Below are positions 18,532-26,622 of a stretch of 64,000 nt of DNA, piece by piece. Source of the stretch: Marinobacter sp. S0848L. GTDB lineage: Bacteria; Pseudomonadota; Gammaproteobacteria; Pseudomonadales; Oleiphilaceae. The stretch lies in assembly GCF_023016065.1 (NCBI RefSeq), contig NZ_JALKAQ010000004.1:226462-290461 (forward strand), read 5' to 3'. The position numbers and the translations under genes were made by a program. How positions within the stretch are numbered: position 1 is the stretch's first letter; every line of letters starts with the position of its first letter. Under the pieces are notes generated by a model, which did no database searches, was not told the DNA's origin, and saw only the letters and a list, made by a program, of their open reading frames with translations.

Positions 18532-18693
18532 CAACCCCGAGCACCAAAACGGCGCAACAAGACAACCCCGGATTCAAACTCACAACGCTCTGTTACGCAA
18601 CTCAAACAAACAAACGTTTCATCTGTTCTATTCTGGATGCCTAAGATTGTCATCCGACAGTCGCGCACCCAATCAGTTAGGATAGTCGATGGC

Positions 18694-19593
18694 ATGCGTA
18701 TCCTGAGAACCGACGAAGCACGCTTCGAAGGCCTACCGGATTACCCGTTTCTTCCGAATTATCAAGAGGTCGAACCCGGCCTGCGAATGCATTTCGTGGA
18801 CGAGGGGCCGGTAAACGGAACACCCGTGATCATGTTGCACGGCGAGCCCACGTGGTCGTATCTATATCGGCATATGATTCCGGTTGTCGCCGCGGCGGGG
18901 CACCGGGTTCTGGCTCCCGACCTGATCGGTTTTGGAAAATCCGACAAGCCGGCCGCCTTCAGTGACTATTCCTACGACAATCATCTTCGCTGGCTGTCCA
19001 GCTGGCTGGAAACTTTGGACATTCGGGGAGCCACACTGGTTTGCCAAAACTGGGGTTCCTTGCTCGGCTTACGACTGGCGGCGGACCATCCGGACCGATT
19101 CAACCGCATTATTGTTGGAAACGGTATGCTGCCAACCGGCGACACCCGGGTTTCAACAACGTTTAAAGTCTGGAAAGCCTTCGCCAGCCACAGCCCCTGG
19201 TTTCCTGTCAGCAAAATGGTGCAACTCGGCACAGAACGAACATTGACGAAGCACGAGCTAGCTGCGTACGAAGCACCCTTCCCAAGGGACGACCACAAAG
19301 CCGGTGCCCGAGCTTTCCCGGCGCTGATCCCCACTTCGCATACCGACGAGGTCAGTGCGGCTAATCGCGAAGCCTGGCGCAAGCTCGAGAAGTGGCGTAA
19401 ACCCTTCATTACCTGCTTCAGCAGCGGCGACCCCATCACCCGGGGTGTTGATCGCCAAATGCAGCGACGTATACCGGGCGCGTATGGGCAGCCGCACATG
19501 ACGCTCCCGGGAGGGCACTTCCTGCAGGAAGACTCGCCCAACTCATTTGCCAGAGTCATTATCGACGCCCTGAAACACGAAATGGCTGCCTGA
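18694..19593 (+). CDS. Haloalkane dehalogenase-like alpha/beta hydrolase with Asn at the nucleophile
   Basis: A 299-residue alpha/beta hydrolase that looks like haloalkane dehalogenase subfamily I (DhlA/DhmA). It has the oxyanion motif HGEPTWSYLYR (49-59), the cap domain, a likely catalytic Asp in SSGDPITRG and the base His in LPGGHFLQED. The nucleophile elbow, normally QDWG, reads Q118-N119-W-G: codon 119 (19048-19050) is AAC. Asp to Asn at this site should stop formation of the ester intermediate, so dehalogenase activity is doubtful. The rest of the gene is intact. The ATG at 18694 has AGGA at 18679-18682; the frame continues upstream to 18637. Confidence 0.85.
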   Translation: MRILRTDEARFEGLPDYPFLPNYQEVEPGLRMHFVDEGPVNGTPVIMLHGEPTWSYLYRHMIPVVAAAGHRVLAPDLIGFGKSDKPAAFSDYSYDNHLRWLSSWLETLDIRGATLVCQNWGSLLGLRLAADHPDRFNRIIVGNGMLPTGDTRVSTTFKVWKAFASHSPWFPVSKMVQLGTERTLTKHELAAYEAPFPRDDHKAGARAFPALIPTSHTDEVSAANREAWRKLEKWRKPFITCFSSGDPITRGVDRQMQRRIPGAYGQPHMTLPGGHFLQEDSPNSFARVIIDALKHEMAA

Positions 19594-19604
19594 ACGCAGC
19601 CATT
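19581..19604. terminator. Possible hairpin terminator between convergent genes
   Basis: A perfect 9-base stem, AATGGCTGC (19581-19589) with GCAGCCATT (19596-19604). The dehalogenase stop codon begins inside the loop, and the thioesterase ends at 19611. No T run follows, so it may be a weak terminator or only a transcript-end structure. Confidence 0.4.
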
Positions 19605-19610
19605 CACCCA

Positions 19611-20399
19611 TCAACCAAACACGGTCACCGCTTGCCGGCTCAGTGCGATCAACTCTCCACTGGCCGTCCAGATACCCGCATGGGTGTGCCCGTAGCCCGA
19701 ACCCGCTTGGTCCACCGTAGCCCGGTACAACAACCAATCACCGGGGGCGATCACAGGTCTTGGATGAATCATTTCCAGATTCCAGCTCAGTGAGCTCGCC
19801 GGAGCCGGCACTTTCAAGTGGGGTAGAATAGCCGGGGGCCATGCGTCCGCCAATGCAATGATGTGAGCATCCGTCATCGCTTCCGGCACGTCCCTGAACT
19901 GCATCCAGCCACCCATCTCGCGCCCGCCTTTACCGGAAAACGGCATGTTTCCGAACGCCCAGCGCATTTCGATATGCTGGGTAAACTCCGGGGTTACGCC
20001 TTTAATGTAAGGCAGCTCCTGACATTCATCCACCGGTTTCGCTGTGGGGCCGACCAACGGAGCCACCTGAACCACCGAATCCCGATCACCACCAAAGCTC
20101 GCCAAACACACCAAACGAGGCTCGCCATTTTGAACCATGCGCCCGGTTACTTGTGACGCGGCCTTTCCTTCACGAAGCACTTCTACCTCAAACACCGCAG
20201 GAACATCCGCTTCTACCGGCCCGACAAAAGAGACCTGCATCGCACGAACGGATCGCCCGGGCGCCACGTTGGAGGCCACTACCTCATAGGTCAGTGCCGC
20301 AACCACGCCGCCAAAACTCGCTCGCCCTTGCCCCCAACTCGCGGGTATCACCACCTCCTGGCCTTGGCGTACGCCCTCTAAAAGCTCATCAAACTTCAT
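19611..20399 (-). CDS. Acyl-CoA thioesterase family protein (TesB-like double hot-dog)
   Basis: A 262-residue protein of the TesB-like acyl-CoA thioesterase family, expected to hydrolyse acyl-CoA to free acid and CoA. The N-terminal hot-dog includes GQGRASFGGVVAALTYEV, where the helix begins, and QVSFVGPVEADVP. The C-terminal hot-dog includes WNLEMIHPRPVIAPGDWLLY and TASGELIALSRQ. The likely catalytic Asp is in LADAWPPAI, as in related proteins. The ATG at 20399 is preceded by GGGAG. It converges on the dehalogenase gene and is divergent from the helicase gene; no functional link is evident. Confidence 0.85.
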   Translation of the reverse strand: MKFDELLEGVRQGQEVVIPASWGQGRASFGGVVAALTYEVVASNVAPGRSVRAMQVSFVGPVEADVPAVFEVEVLREGKAASQVTGRMVQNGEPRLVCLASFGGDRDSVVQVAPLVGPTAKPVDECQELPYIKGVTPEFTQHIEMRWAFGNMPFSGKGGREMGGWMQFRDVPEAMTDAHIIALADAWPPAILPHLKVPAPASSLSWNLEMIHPRPVIAPGDWLLYRATVDQAGSGYGHTHAGIWTASGELIALSRQAVTVFG

Positions 20400-20506
20400 A
20401 CCCTTTCTCCCACCATTAGCCTGAAAACAATAGAGATTGCCCAAGTTCCCGACAGCTGGCAAGACAGCCGCCCCGGCAACTACCTACCTGACCTACGGCA
20501 TAAAAT

Positions 20507-20536
20507 ATGTCAATAGCGCCACAAAACGACTATAAT
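20507..20536 (+). promoter_or_regulatory. Likely sigma70 promoter of the DEAD-box helicase gene
   Basis: A perfect -10 TATAAT lies at 20531-20536, with a weaker -35-like ATGTCA at 20507-20512, spaced 18 bases. This leaves a leader of about 50 bases before the ATG at 20595. The leader holds a small hairpin (ATTGC-GTTT-GCAAT), which might matter for cold-shock type control; that is speculation. Confidence 0.5.
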
Positions 20537-20594
20537 CCTTGAAAATCATGCATTGCGTTTGCAATGTCATATCCTCCGAATACCGAGTACATTC

Positions 20595-22121
20595 ATGTCA
20601 GAATTGTCTTTTGCCGAACTGGGGCTGGATCCAGCTGTCCTGGAAGCCGTATCCTCCGTTGGCTACGAAACACCATCGCCCATCCAGGCACAATCCATTC
20701 CCGCCCTTATGGCCGGCAACCATTTGTTGGGTGTTGCCCAGACCGGCACCGGAAAAACCGCAGCATTCGCCCTGCCCTTGCTGAGCCGTATCGACCCGAG
20801 CATTGCCCAACCCCAGATTCTTGTGCTGGCACCTACCCGGGAACTGGCCATCCAAGTTGCCGAGGCGTTCACCACCTACGCCAGCAAGTTCCGTCAGTTC
20901 CACGTACTGCCCATTTACGGCGGCCAGGACTTTGCGCCACAAATTCGCGGCCTGAAGCGCGGCGCCCAGGTTATCGTGGGTACGCCCGGCCGTATGCTGG
21001 ATCACCTGCGCAAAGGCACTCTGAGACTGGAAAACCTGCGAGCTCTGGTTCTCGATGAAGCCGACGAAATGCTGCGTATGGGCTTTATCGACGACGTTGA
21101 GGCGATCCTGTCCAAAACACCGCCGAACTGTCAGCGCGCTTTGTTCTCGGCCACCATGCCGCCGCAGATCAAGAAAGTTGCCCAGACCTACCTGAAGAAC
21201 GCCACGGAAGTTCGCATTGAAAGTGAAACCCGCACCGTTGAGCGTATTGCCCAGTTTGTACTGCCGGTTTACGCCGAGCGTAAGCTCGACGCCCTGACCC
21301 GCATCCTGGAAGTAGAACCGTTCGACGCGTCGATCATCTTTGTCCGCACCAAAGCGGAAACCACACTGCTCGCAGAAAAACTGTCCGCCCGCGGCCACGC
21401 CGTTGCGCCTTTGAGCGGCGATTTGAACCAGCGTCAGCGTGAGCAAACCGTTGAAGATCTAAAACGCGGCAAGAAAGACATCATCATTGCCACCGACGTA
21501 GCGGCCCGTGGTCTGGACGTCCCCAGAATCACCCACGTGATCAACTACGACGTGCCCTACGACACCGAAGCCTATATTCACCGCGTTGGGCGTACGGGTC
21601 GTGCTGGCCGTACCGGTAAAGCCATCTTGCTGGTCACCCCGCGCGAGCGTAGCTGGTTGCGCACCCTTGAGCGCGCCACCAACTCGCCCATGGAACCGTA
21701 CCAGCTGCCGTCACCGGCTGCGCTGCAGCAGATGCGTGTTGAGCAATTCGAAGCCCAACTGCTGGGCTTCACCGACGATCCACGCGCTGCCAAAGCCATT
21801 GCTCTGCTGGACGAAATCGCCGAACGCAACGACATGGACATCACTGCTGTCGCCGGCGCACTGGCATGCTGGATGGAAGCGTCTCAGCCAGACTCACTGC
21901 CGCTCGAGCAGCCTGAAGCTCTGCCTGAAGTGTCATCTGCACCTCCGCGTCGCAGAGGCGGCCCTTCCGGCAAAGGCAACTTCCGCAAAGGCGGTCACGG
22001 TAAAGGCAACTTCCGCAAAGACGGTAAGCCCGGCGGCTACCGCAAAGACGGCGGTCGCGGTCGTCCTGGCGGCGGCAAGCCCGGCGGAAAATCCGGCCCC
22101 AAGCGCGCTCCGCGCTCATAA
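20595..22121 (+). CDS. DEAD-box ATP-dependent RNA helicase (DeaD/CsdA-like)
   Basis: A 508-residue RNA helicase. Motifs in order: Q motif at SPIQ (28-31), AQTGTGKT (48-55), PTRELA (80-85), TPGR (130-133), DEAD (154-157), SAT (185-187), then ARGLDVPRI and HRVGRTGRAGR. The first 340 residues closely resemble DeaD/CsdA, which helps assemble large ribosomal subunits in the cold. The C terminus lacks the RNA-binding domain of full DeaD and instead ends in a Gly/Lys/Arg-rich tail (about 455-508) with KGNFRK repeated. The ATG at 20595 gives the family start MSELSFAELGL. Confidence 0.92.
   Translation: MSELSFAELGLDPAVLEAVSSVGYETPSPIQAQSIPALMAGNHLLGVAQTGTGKTAAFALPLLSRIDPSIAQPQILVLAPTRELAIQVAEAFTTYASKFRQFHVLPIYGGQDFAPQIRGLKRGAQVIVGTPGRMLDHLRKGTLRLENLRALVLDEADEMLRMGFIDDVEAILSKTPPNCQRALFSATMPPQIKKVAQTYLKNATEVRIESETRTVERIAQFVLPVYAERKLDALTRILEVEPFDASIIFVRTKAETTLLAEKLSARGHAVAPLSGDLNQRQREQTVEDLKRGKKDIIIATDVAARGLDVPRITHVINYDVPYDTEAYIHRVGRTGRAGRTGKAILLVTPRERSWLRTLERATNSPMEPYQLPSPAALQQMRVEQFEAQLLGFTDDPRAAKAIALLDEIAERNDMDITAVAGALACWMEASQPDSLPLEQPEALPEVSSAPPRRRGGPSGKGNFRKGGHGKGNFRKDGKPGGYRKDGGRGRPGGGKPGGKSGPKRAPRS
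21972..22020 (+). repeat. Short tandem repeat coding the helicase RGG/Lys tail
   Basis: A 19-base segment, AAAGGCAACTTCCGCAAAG, occurs at 21972-21990 and again at 22002-22020 with a 30-base period. It encodes KGNFRK twice and makes the basic tail likely to vary in length between strains. Confidence 0.85.
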
Positions 22122-22129
22122 GCCGATTG

Positions 22130-22158
22130 GCGTAACCGGTCAGCTCGACCGGTTACGC
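22130..22158. terminator. Hairpin between helicase gene and folA
   Basis: A perfect 12-base stem, GCGTAACCGGTC (22130-22141) with GACCGGTTACGC (22147-22158), and a 5-base loop. It overlaps the last codons of folA and starts 8 bases after the helicase stop. No T run follows on either strand, so intrinsic termination is only a possibility. Confidence 0.5.
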
Positions 22159-22655
22159 TGATAGACTACAAAGCTGTAGTCGTACGGATTATTGTCAGAC
22201 GCGGAGAAGTCTTCGCGTCCGATCTCTTCCCACTCATCCCAGTTCACTTCCGGAAAGTAAGCATCCCCGTCCACTTCGGCGTGCACTTGGGTAATATAAA
22301 TCCGATCGACCATTGGCAGGGCTTCTGCGTAGATCTGCCCACCGCCAATAATCATCACCTCTTCACCACCATCCAGCTCAGCCTGAGCTTCAGCTTTCAC
22401 CAGTGCTGCATCCAATGATGTGGCTGACACCGTGCCTGCCGGCGCTTCCCACTCCGGGTTTCGGGAAATAACCACGTTCATCCGTCCCGGCAACGGCCGA
22501 CCAATGGAATCCCAGGTTTTCCGCCCCATGATAATGGGCTTACCCATGGTAGCTTCTTTGAAATAACGCAAATCCCCCGGCAAGTACCAAGGCAGCGCGT
22601 TGTTCCGGCCGATAACCCGGTTTCGGGCCATGGCTACGATTAGAGCTTTTCTCAT
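22140..22655 (-). CDS. folA: Dihydrofolate reductase
   Basis: Reduces dihydrofolate to tetrahydrofolate with NADPH, recycling the folate used by thymidylate synthase. It has 171 residues (159 in E. coli). Family elements are VIGRNNALPWYLPGDLRYF with the catalytic D28, then MGRKTWDSIGRPLPGR and the NADPH loop IIGGGQIYAEALP. The related gene thyA lies just upstream on the same strand, but the two are separated by 356 bases filled with two large hairpin elements. folA may therefore be expressed independently of thyA or at a reduced level. Confidence 0.97.
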   Translation of the reverse strand: MRKALIVAMARNRVIGRNNALPWYLPGDLRYFKEATMGKPIIMGRKTWDSIGRPLPGRMNVVISRNPEWEAPAGTVSATSLDAALVKAEAQAELDGGEEVMIIGGGQIYAEALPMVDRIYITQVHAEVDGDAYFPEVNWDEWEEIGREDFSASDNNPYDYSFVVYQRNRSS

Positions 22656-22685
22656 TTTGGTTAGTTCCTAAAGTGTTCGGAGTTA

Positions 22686-22793
22686 GCAAAGAGTGGACGG
22701 GGTTTTCAAAACACGCTCGAGCACATCCATGTGGCGCTTGAGCTCCGCCATCCATGGCTCCGCACAGTTTTGAAAACCCCGTCCACTCTTTGC
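22686..22793. repeat. Long hairpin element A (27-base perfect arms, conserved core)
   Basis: Perfect inverted arms of 27 bases lie at 22686-22712 and 22767-22793 around a 54-base core. The core contains palindromic pieces (CATCCATG, CCATCCATGG) and is 40/46 identical to the reverse complement of the core of element B. No open frame, transposase or T run is associated. With element B it fills most of the 356-base gap 22656-23011 between folA and thyA. Confidence 0.9.
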
Positions 22794-22871
22794 AGCGATA
22801 CTCTGGGAGCTGCTTTCTCACAGACCAAATGCCTGAGGGCCAAGACCCCCTGCGCTTACTGAGATGCTTAA

Positions 22872-22986
22872 GCAGATAGGCGGGGCAAGCTCTCCAAAAA
22901 TGTGCGTAGCCATGGATGGCGAAGCAGAAGCGTCACATGGACGTGCCGAAGGAGCGGTTTTTGGAGAGCTTGCCCCGCCTATCTGC
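22872..22986. repeat. Long hairpin element B (29-base perfect arms, same core inverted)
   Basis: Perfect inverted arms of 29 bases lie at 22872-22900 and 22958-22986 around a 57-base core. The core matches element A in the opposite orientation, while the arm sequence differs from A but keeps complete self-complementarity. The arms of A and B share a layout (GCA start, G-rich middle, A-run end), as if they came from one ancestor and changed in a compensatory way. I see nothing else in the 78 bases between the elements (22794-22871). Confidence 0.9.
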
Positions 22987-23011
22987 CACCACCCAAGTAC
23001 GAAAGCAAAGG

Positions 23012-23851
23012 TCAAATAGCAATAGGAGCCTTAATCCCCGGATACGGGTCATACCCCTCAAACTCGAAATCTTCCAACTCGTAATCAAAAATCGAATCAG
23101 GCTTACGCTTAATCACCAGCTTCGGCAAAGCTCGAGGCTCACGCTTCAACTGCTCAAACACAATCTCATCCGTCAGGTGATTCTGATACAAATGACAATC
23201 GCCAAACGTATGCACAAACTCACCCACATCCAGATCACACTGCTGAGCAATCATATGCGTCAGCAACGCATAAGACGCAATATTGAACGGCACACCCAAG
23301 AACAAATCCGCGCTGCGCTGATAAAGCTGACAAGAAAGCCTGCCATCCACCACATAAAACTGGAACAAACAGTGACACGGCGCCAGCGCCATGCGCCCTT
23401 CCCGCACATTATCCTGCGGACCAATAGACTCATCCGGCAACTCAGCCGGGTTCCAGGCCGAAACAATCAAGCGGCGAGAGTTTGGCTTATTACGGATCTG
23501 ATCAATCACCTCGCTGATCTGATCAATCACACCACCATCGTGGCACTGCCAGCTACGCCACTGCTTGCCATAGATAGGCCCAAGATCGCCATTCTCCAAC
23601 GCCCACTCGTTCCAGATAGACACCTTGCGCTCTTTCAGCCAATTGTTGTCGGTGGAGCCTTTGAGGAACCACAACAACTCATAAATAATGCTGCGCAAGT
23701 GCACTTTCTTCGTAGTGACGAGCGGAAAGCCTTCCTGCAGATTGAAACGAATCTGCCGGCCAAACACCGAACGGGTTCCCACGCCCGTGCGATCGCCTTT
23801 ATCGAACCCGTTATCCACTACGTCCTGCATCAGGTCGAGGTAAGCTTTCAT
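23012..23851 (-). CDS. thyA: Thymidylate synthase
   Basis: Methylates dUMP to dTMP using methylene-tetrahydrofolate. With the ATG at 23851 it has 279 residues (264 in E. coli), the extra length lying in an insertion near residues 88-115. The nucleophile is C159 in [12 protein letters not shown], followed by the dUMP-binding [20 protein letters not shown]. The frame stays open to 23938, but the family start [12 protein letters not shown] and the 4-base ATGA overlap with lgt fix the start. The lgt-thyA order is widely conserved in gammaproteobacteria. Confidence 0.97.
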   Translation of the reverse strand: MKAYLDLMQDVVDNGFDKGDRTGVGTRSVFGRQIRFNLQEGFPLVTTKKVHLRSIIYELLWFLKGSTDNNWLKERKVSIWNEWALENGDLGPIYGKQWRSWQCHDGGVIDQISEVIDQIRNKPNSRRLIVSAWNPAELPDESIGPQDNVREGRMALAPCHCLFQFYVVDGRLSCQLYQRSADLFLGVPFNIASYALLTHMIAQQCDLDVGEFVHTFGDCHLYQNHLTDEIVFEQLKREPRALPKLVIKRKPDSIFDYELEDFEFEGYDPYPGIKAPIAI

Positions 23852-24636
23852 GATTTGTCTCTCCGGTAAGCAATGGCAATCAAAGCAGCGCCAGCAATAA
23901 TCATGGGCATCGACAACACCTGACCCATGGTGACCCAATCAAAGGCCAGATACCCCAAGTGCGCGTCTGGCAAACGAACAAATTCGACCACAAAGCGGAA
24001 CACGCCATAGCACAGCAAGAAGAGGCCAGAGACTGCCATTTTCGGCCGTTCTTTCGCCGAGAACCACCAGAGGATGACAAACAGCGCCACACCTTCCAGC
24101 GCAACCTGATACAACTGTGAGGGGTGACGGGCCAATGCGTCTTGAGCCTGCGGGAACACCATGCCCCACGGCAAATCCGTCGGCTTGCCCCAAAGCTCAC
24201 CGTTAATGAAATTACCGACACGGCCTGCACCTAAGCCTACGGGCACCAACGGCGCTACGAAATCGGCGATTCGCCAGAACCCGGCACCGGTTTTGCGGCC
24301 GTACCACACCATAGCGACTATGACACCGAGCAAGCCACCGTGGAACGCCATTCCGCCTTCCCAGACGCGCAACAGCCACAGCGGGTCCGCAATGAATGCA
24401 TCGAAGTTGTAGAACACAACGTACCCGAAACGGCCACCGAGGATAACGCCCAGAGCCATGTAAAAGACCAGATCACCGACCTGCTCTTCCTTCAACGGTG
24501 ACCAAGGCTTGCGGCTACGGATATTCCCCAGCCACCAGGCGGCCGCAAAGCCAACCAGATAGGTCAGCCCATACCAATGAATTTTAAGGGGGCCGATCGC
24601 GATTGCGACCGGGTCAATCTGTGGGTATTGCAACAT
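23848..24636 (-). CDS. lgt: Prolipoprotein diacylglyceryl transferase
   Basis: Inner-membrane enzyme that moves a diacylglyceryl group from phosphatidylglycerol to the lipobox cysteine of prolipoproteins. Its clients in this window include RlpA and LpoA. It has 262 residues, at the short end of the family, and about seven membrane segments. The Lgt signature [17 protein letters not shown] lies near residue 140, and the N-terminal [12 protein letters not shown] is typical. It overlaps thyA by 4 bases, and the TauE/SafE gene lies 10 bases upstream, so the three are probably co-transcribed. Confidence 0.96.
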   Translation of the reverse strand: MLQYPQIDPVAIAIGPLKIHWYGLTYLVGFAAAWWLGNIRSRKPWSPLKEEQVGDLVFYMALGVILGGRFGYVVFYNFDAFIADPLWLLRVWEGGMAFHGGLLGVIVAMVWYGRKTGAGFWRIADFVAPLVPVGLGAGRVGNFINGELWGKPTDLPWGMVFPQAQDALARHPSQLYQVALEGVALFVILWWFSAKERPKMAVSGLFLLCYGVFRFVVEFVRLPDAHLGYLAFDWVTMGQVLSMPMIIAGAALIAIAYRRDKS

Positions 24637-24646
24637 GGACAGACTC

Positions 24647-25444
24647 TTAACTCAGCAGGAATCGTAGGCCGACAATAATCAGCACAATGGCAAAAATTCG
24701 TTTCAGAAGACGGCCATCAAGGCGGTGTGCCAATTTGGCCCCCAATCGGGCGAAGACGACGCTGGTGGCGACAATACCAATGAGCGCCGGCAAGTAAATA
24801 AAACCGAAACTCATGGCCGGCAATTCTGGGTGCTGCCAACCTGTCCAGATGTTCCCGAACGCTCCCGCCAGAGCTATCGGAAAACCGCAAGCGGCGGACG
24901 TAGCAACGGCCTGCTGCATACGTACATTCGACCAAGTCAGATATGGCACGGAAATCGTACCACCACCAATACCAAAAATCGCAGAAGCCCAGCCAATGAA
25001 GCCACCAGCCACGCCCAACCCAGCCGTGCCCGGCACGTCCCGACCCGGCTTGGGATTCACCTCCAGAATCATCTTCAGTGCGACCAAAATAGCGAACACA
25101 CCAATGATCGTTTCAAGGAACGGCCCGCTTAACATAGCAGCCGTCCAAGCGCCCAACAGAGCACCCCCAATGATTCCGACCGTCATAGGACGAAAAAGAT
25201 CCCAACGCACCGCTCCGTGTTGATGATGGGTGCGAATAGAACTGATCGAGGTAAACAAAATGGTCGCCAGCGAGGTGCCAATCGCCAAATGCGCGGCAAT
25301 CTCCGGGCTGAATTCCATAAAGTTGAAACTGAAGATCAGCACGGGCACGATCACCAGACCGCCACCAATACCAAACAGGCCAGCCATAGTGCCAGCAAGA
25401 GCACCCAGCAACAGGTACAGAACAAGTACGCCAATCAGGGTCAT
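24647..25444 (-). CDS. TauE/SafE family sulfite/organic-anion exporter
   Basis: A 265-residue membrane protein with about eight hydrophobic segments. The two homologous halves each carry the family glycine motif: [15 protein letters not shown] near residue 22 and [15 protein letters not shown] near residue 155. Members export sulfite, sulfoacetate or related anions, or remain uncharacterised; the substrate is not readable here. It leads a probable TauE-lgt-thyA unit. It is divergent from the NRDE gene across a 92-base gap. Confidence 0.88.
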   Translation of the reverse strand: MTLIGVLVLYLLLGALAGTMAGLFGIGGGLVIVPVLIFSFNFMEFSPEIAAHLAIGTSLATILFTSISSIRTHHQHGAVRWDLFRPMTVGIIGGALLGAWTAAMLSGPFLETIIGVFAILVALKMILEVNPKPGRDVPGTAGLGVAGGFIGWASAIFGIGGGTISVPYLTWSNVRMQQAVATSAACGFPIALAGAFGNIWTGWQHPELPAMSFGFIYLPALIGIVATSVVFARLGAKLAHRLDGRLLKRIFAIVLIIVGLRFLLS

Positions 25445-25536
25445 AATCGTTAAGGGTCCGGGGAAGTATTCAGGCTGGTATGATACGCATTGTTGCCAAT
25501 CCCTGCAGCCCCGAAGAGTAAGGATGATTACCTGCT

Positions 25537-26310
25537 ATGTGCACCATCGTTTTCGCCATTGGTCAAAGCCGCCAATATCCCTTGGTTGTTGCCGCCAATC
25601 GTGACGAATTTTACCGCCGCCCCACTGCAGCAATGGACTGGTGGACCTCTGACAACGGGCAGAAGGTTCTGGCAGGCCAGGATTTGGAATCCGGTGGCAC
25701 CTGGCTGGCGGTGGCACCTGACGGCCGGGTAACCGCCGTCACCAATGTCCGCGAGGGCAGCCCGGAAGCAGGCCGTTGCAGCCGAGGTGAATTGCCCCTG
25801 AAAGCACTCAGCCTGCCCTATCCGGAATTGAAAGACACGCTAGCCTCGGATCCCGGGCGCTATTCAGGCTTTAATCTGGTTTCACTATCCCCCGACAGCG
25901 GCTGGTATTACAGCAATCGGGATGCCCATCCGGGAAGACAAGTATTCAGAGGCATCTACGGCCTCAGCAACCATCTACTCCAAACGCCCTGGCCCAAGCT
26001 TTTGCGTCTGCGCACGGCCGTCGGCCAATCCATAGACACAGCTCGCGCTGATACTAACGCACTGCACAGCCAACTGATTTCCGTGCTACAAGATACCACG
26101 CCGGCCCCCGACAACCAGCTACCAGACACTGGCGTAGGGTTGGATACCGAACGCTTCCTTTCGTCGCCGTTTATCAGTGGCGAGCACTACGGCACCCGAG
26201 CAACCACCATCGTAACGCTGTCGGCTCTGGGCGAAATACAGGTAACAGAGCAGTCGTGGGGCCCCTTCGCGCAGGAGCTCGAAAAGCGAGAGTTTCGCTG
26301 GCAGCGATAG
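25537..26310 (+). CDS. NRDE family protein (TANGO2-like)
   Basis: A 257-residue cytoplasmic protein of the NRDE/TANGO2 family. The diagnostic start is MCTIVFAI with VVAANRDEFYRRPT (residues about 17-30), where an N-terminal Cys2 is typical of Ntn-hydrolase-like relatives. Other family segments are GQDLESGGTWLAV and GRVTAVTNVRE. The biochemical function in bacteria is unsettled; links to Golgi organisation or heme come from eukaryotes. It is followed 57 bases later by xseB, with an extended -10 promoter in between, so it is probably its own unit. Confidence 0.87.
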   Translation: MCTIVFAIGQSRQYPLVVAANRDEFYRRPTAAMDWWTSDNGQKVLAGQDLESGGTWLAVAPDGRVTAVTNVREGSPEAGRCSRGELPLKALSLPYPELKDTLASDPGRYSGFNLVSLSPDSGWYYSNRDAHPGRQVFRGIYGLSNHLLQTPWPKLLRLRTAVGQSIDTARADTNALHSQLISVLQDTTPAPDNQLPDTGVGLDTERFLSSPFISGEHYGTRATTIVTLSALGEIQVTEQSWGPFAQELEKREFRWQR

Positions 26311-26321
26311 CTCAGGGACTC

Positions 26322-26330
26322 TGTTATAAT
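26322..26330 (+). promoter_or_regulatory. Extended -10 promoter for xseB-ispA
   Basis: TG at 26322-26323, one base, then a perfect TATAAT (26325-26330) form an extended -10 element. The -35 region is poor, as expected for this type. It lies 12 bases after the NRDE stop and 38 bases before the xseB ATG. Confidence 0.7.
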
Positions 26331-26367
26331 CCGCGCATTTCCTGACACATTGGAGCGGAGGACGCCC

Positions 26368-26622
26368 ATGGCCGGTGACAAAGACAAAACATCGATAGCC
26401 GACTTTGAAAAATCTTTGGACGAGCTGGAAAAGCTGGTTCGGGATCTTGAACAGGGCGAATTGCCTTTGGAACAGTCCTTGGCGGCGTTCGAGCGTGGCA
26501 TAAAGCTCACTCGCGAGTGCCAAAGCGCTCTGAAATCGGCCGAACAACGGGTTGAGCAACTGATTCAGAACAGTGACGGCTCCCTGGAAACACGCCCTTT
26601 CGCCGCGGATGATAACCACTGA
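26368..26622 (+). CDS. xseB: Exodeoxyribonuclease VII small subunit
   Basis: Small subunit of exonuclease VII, which degrades single-stranded DNA together with XseA (not in this window). The 84 residues match the family (80 in E. coli), with the typical helical core FEKSLDELEKLVRDLEQGEL followed by LPLEQSLAAFERGI. The ATG at 26368 is preceded by GGAGGA. It overlaps ispA by one base (TGATG), the usual xseB-ispA-dxs arrangement. Confidence 0.95.
   Translation: MAGDKDKTSIADFEKSLDELEKLVRDLEQGELPLEQSLAAFERGIKLTRECQSALKSAEQRVEQLIQNSDGSLETRPFAADDNH

Noticed and set aside
22686-22986. Hairpin pair as a CRISPR array or as simple intrinsic terminators
   Set aside because: Only two copies in opposite orientation, no spacers of equal size and no cas genes; arms are far longer than terminator stems, loops are over 50 bases, and no T run follows.
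22916-23869. Plus-strand frame covering hairpin element B and thyA antisense
   Set aside because: It begins in the repeat and runs through the complement of thyA; not a credible protein.
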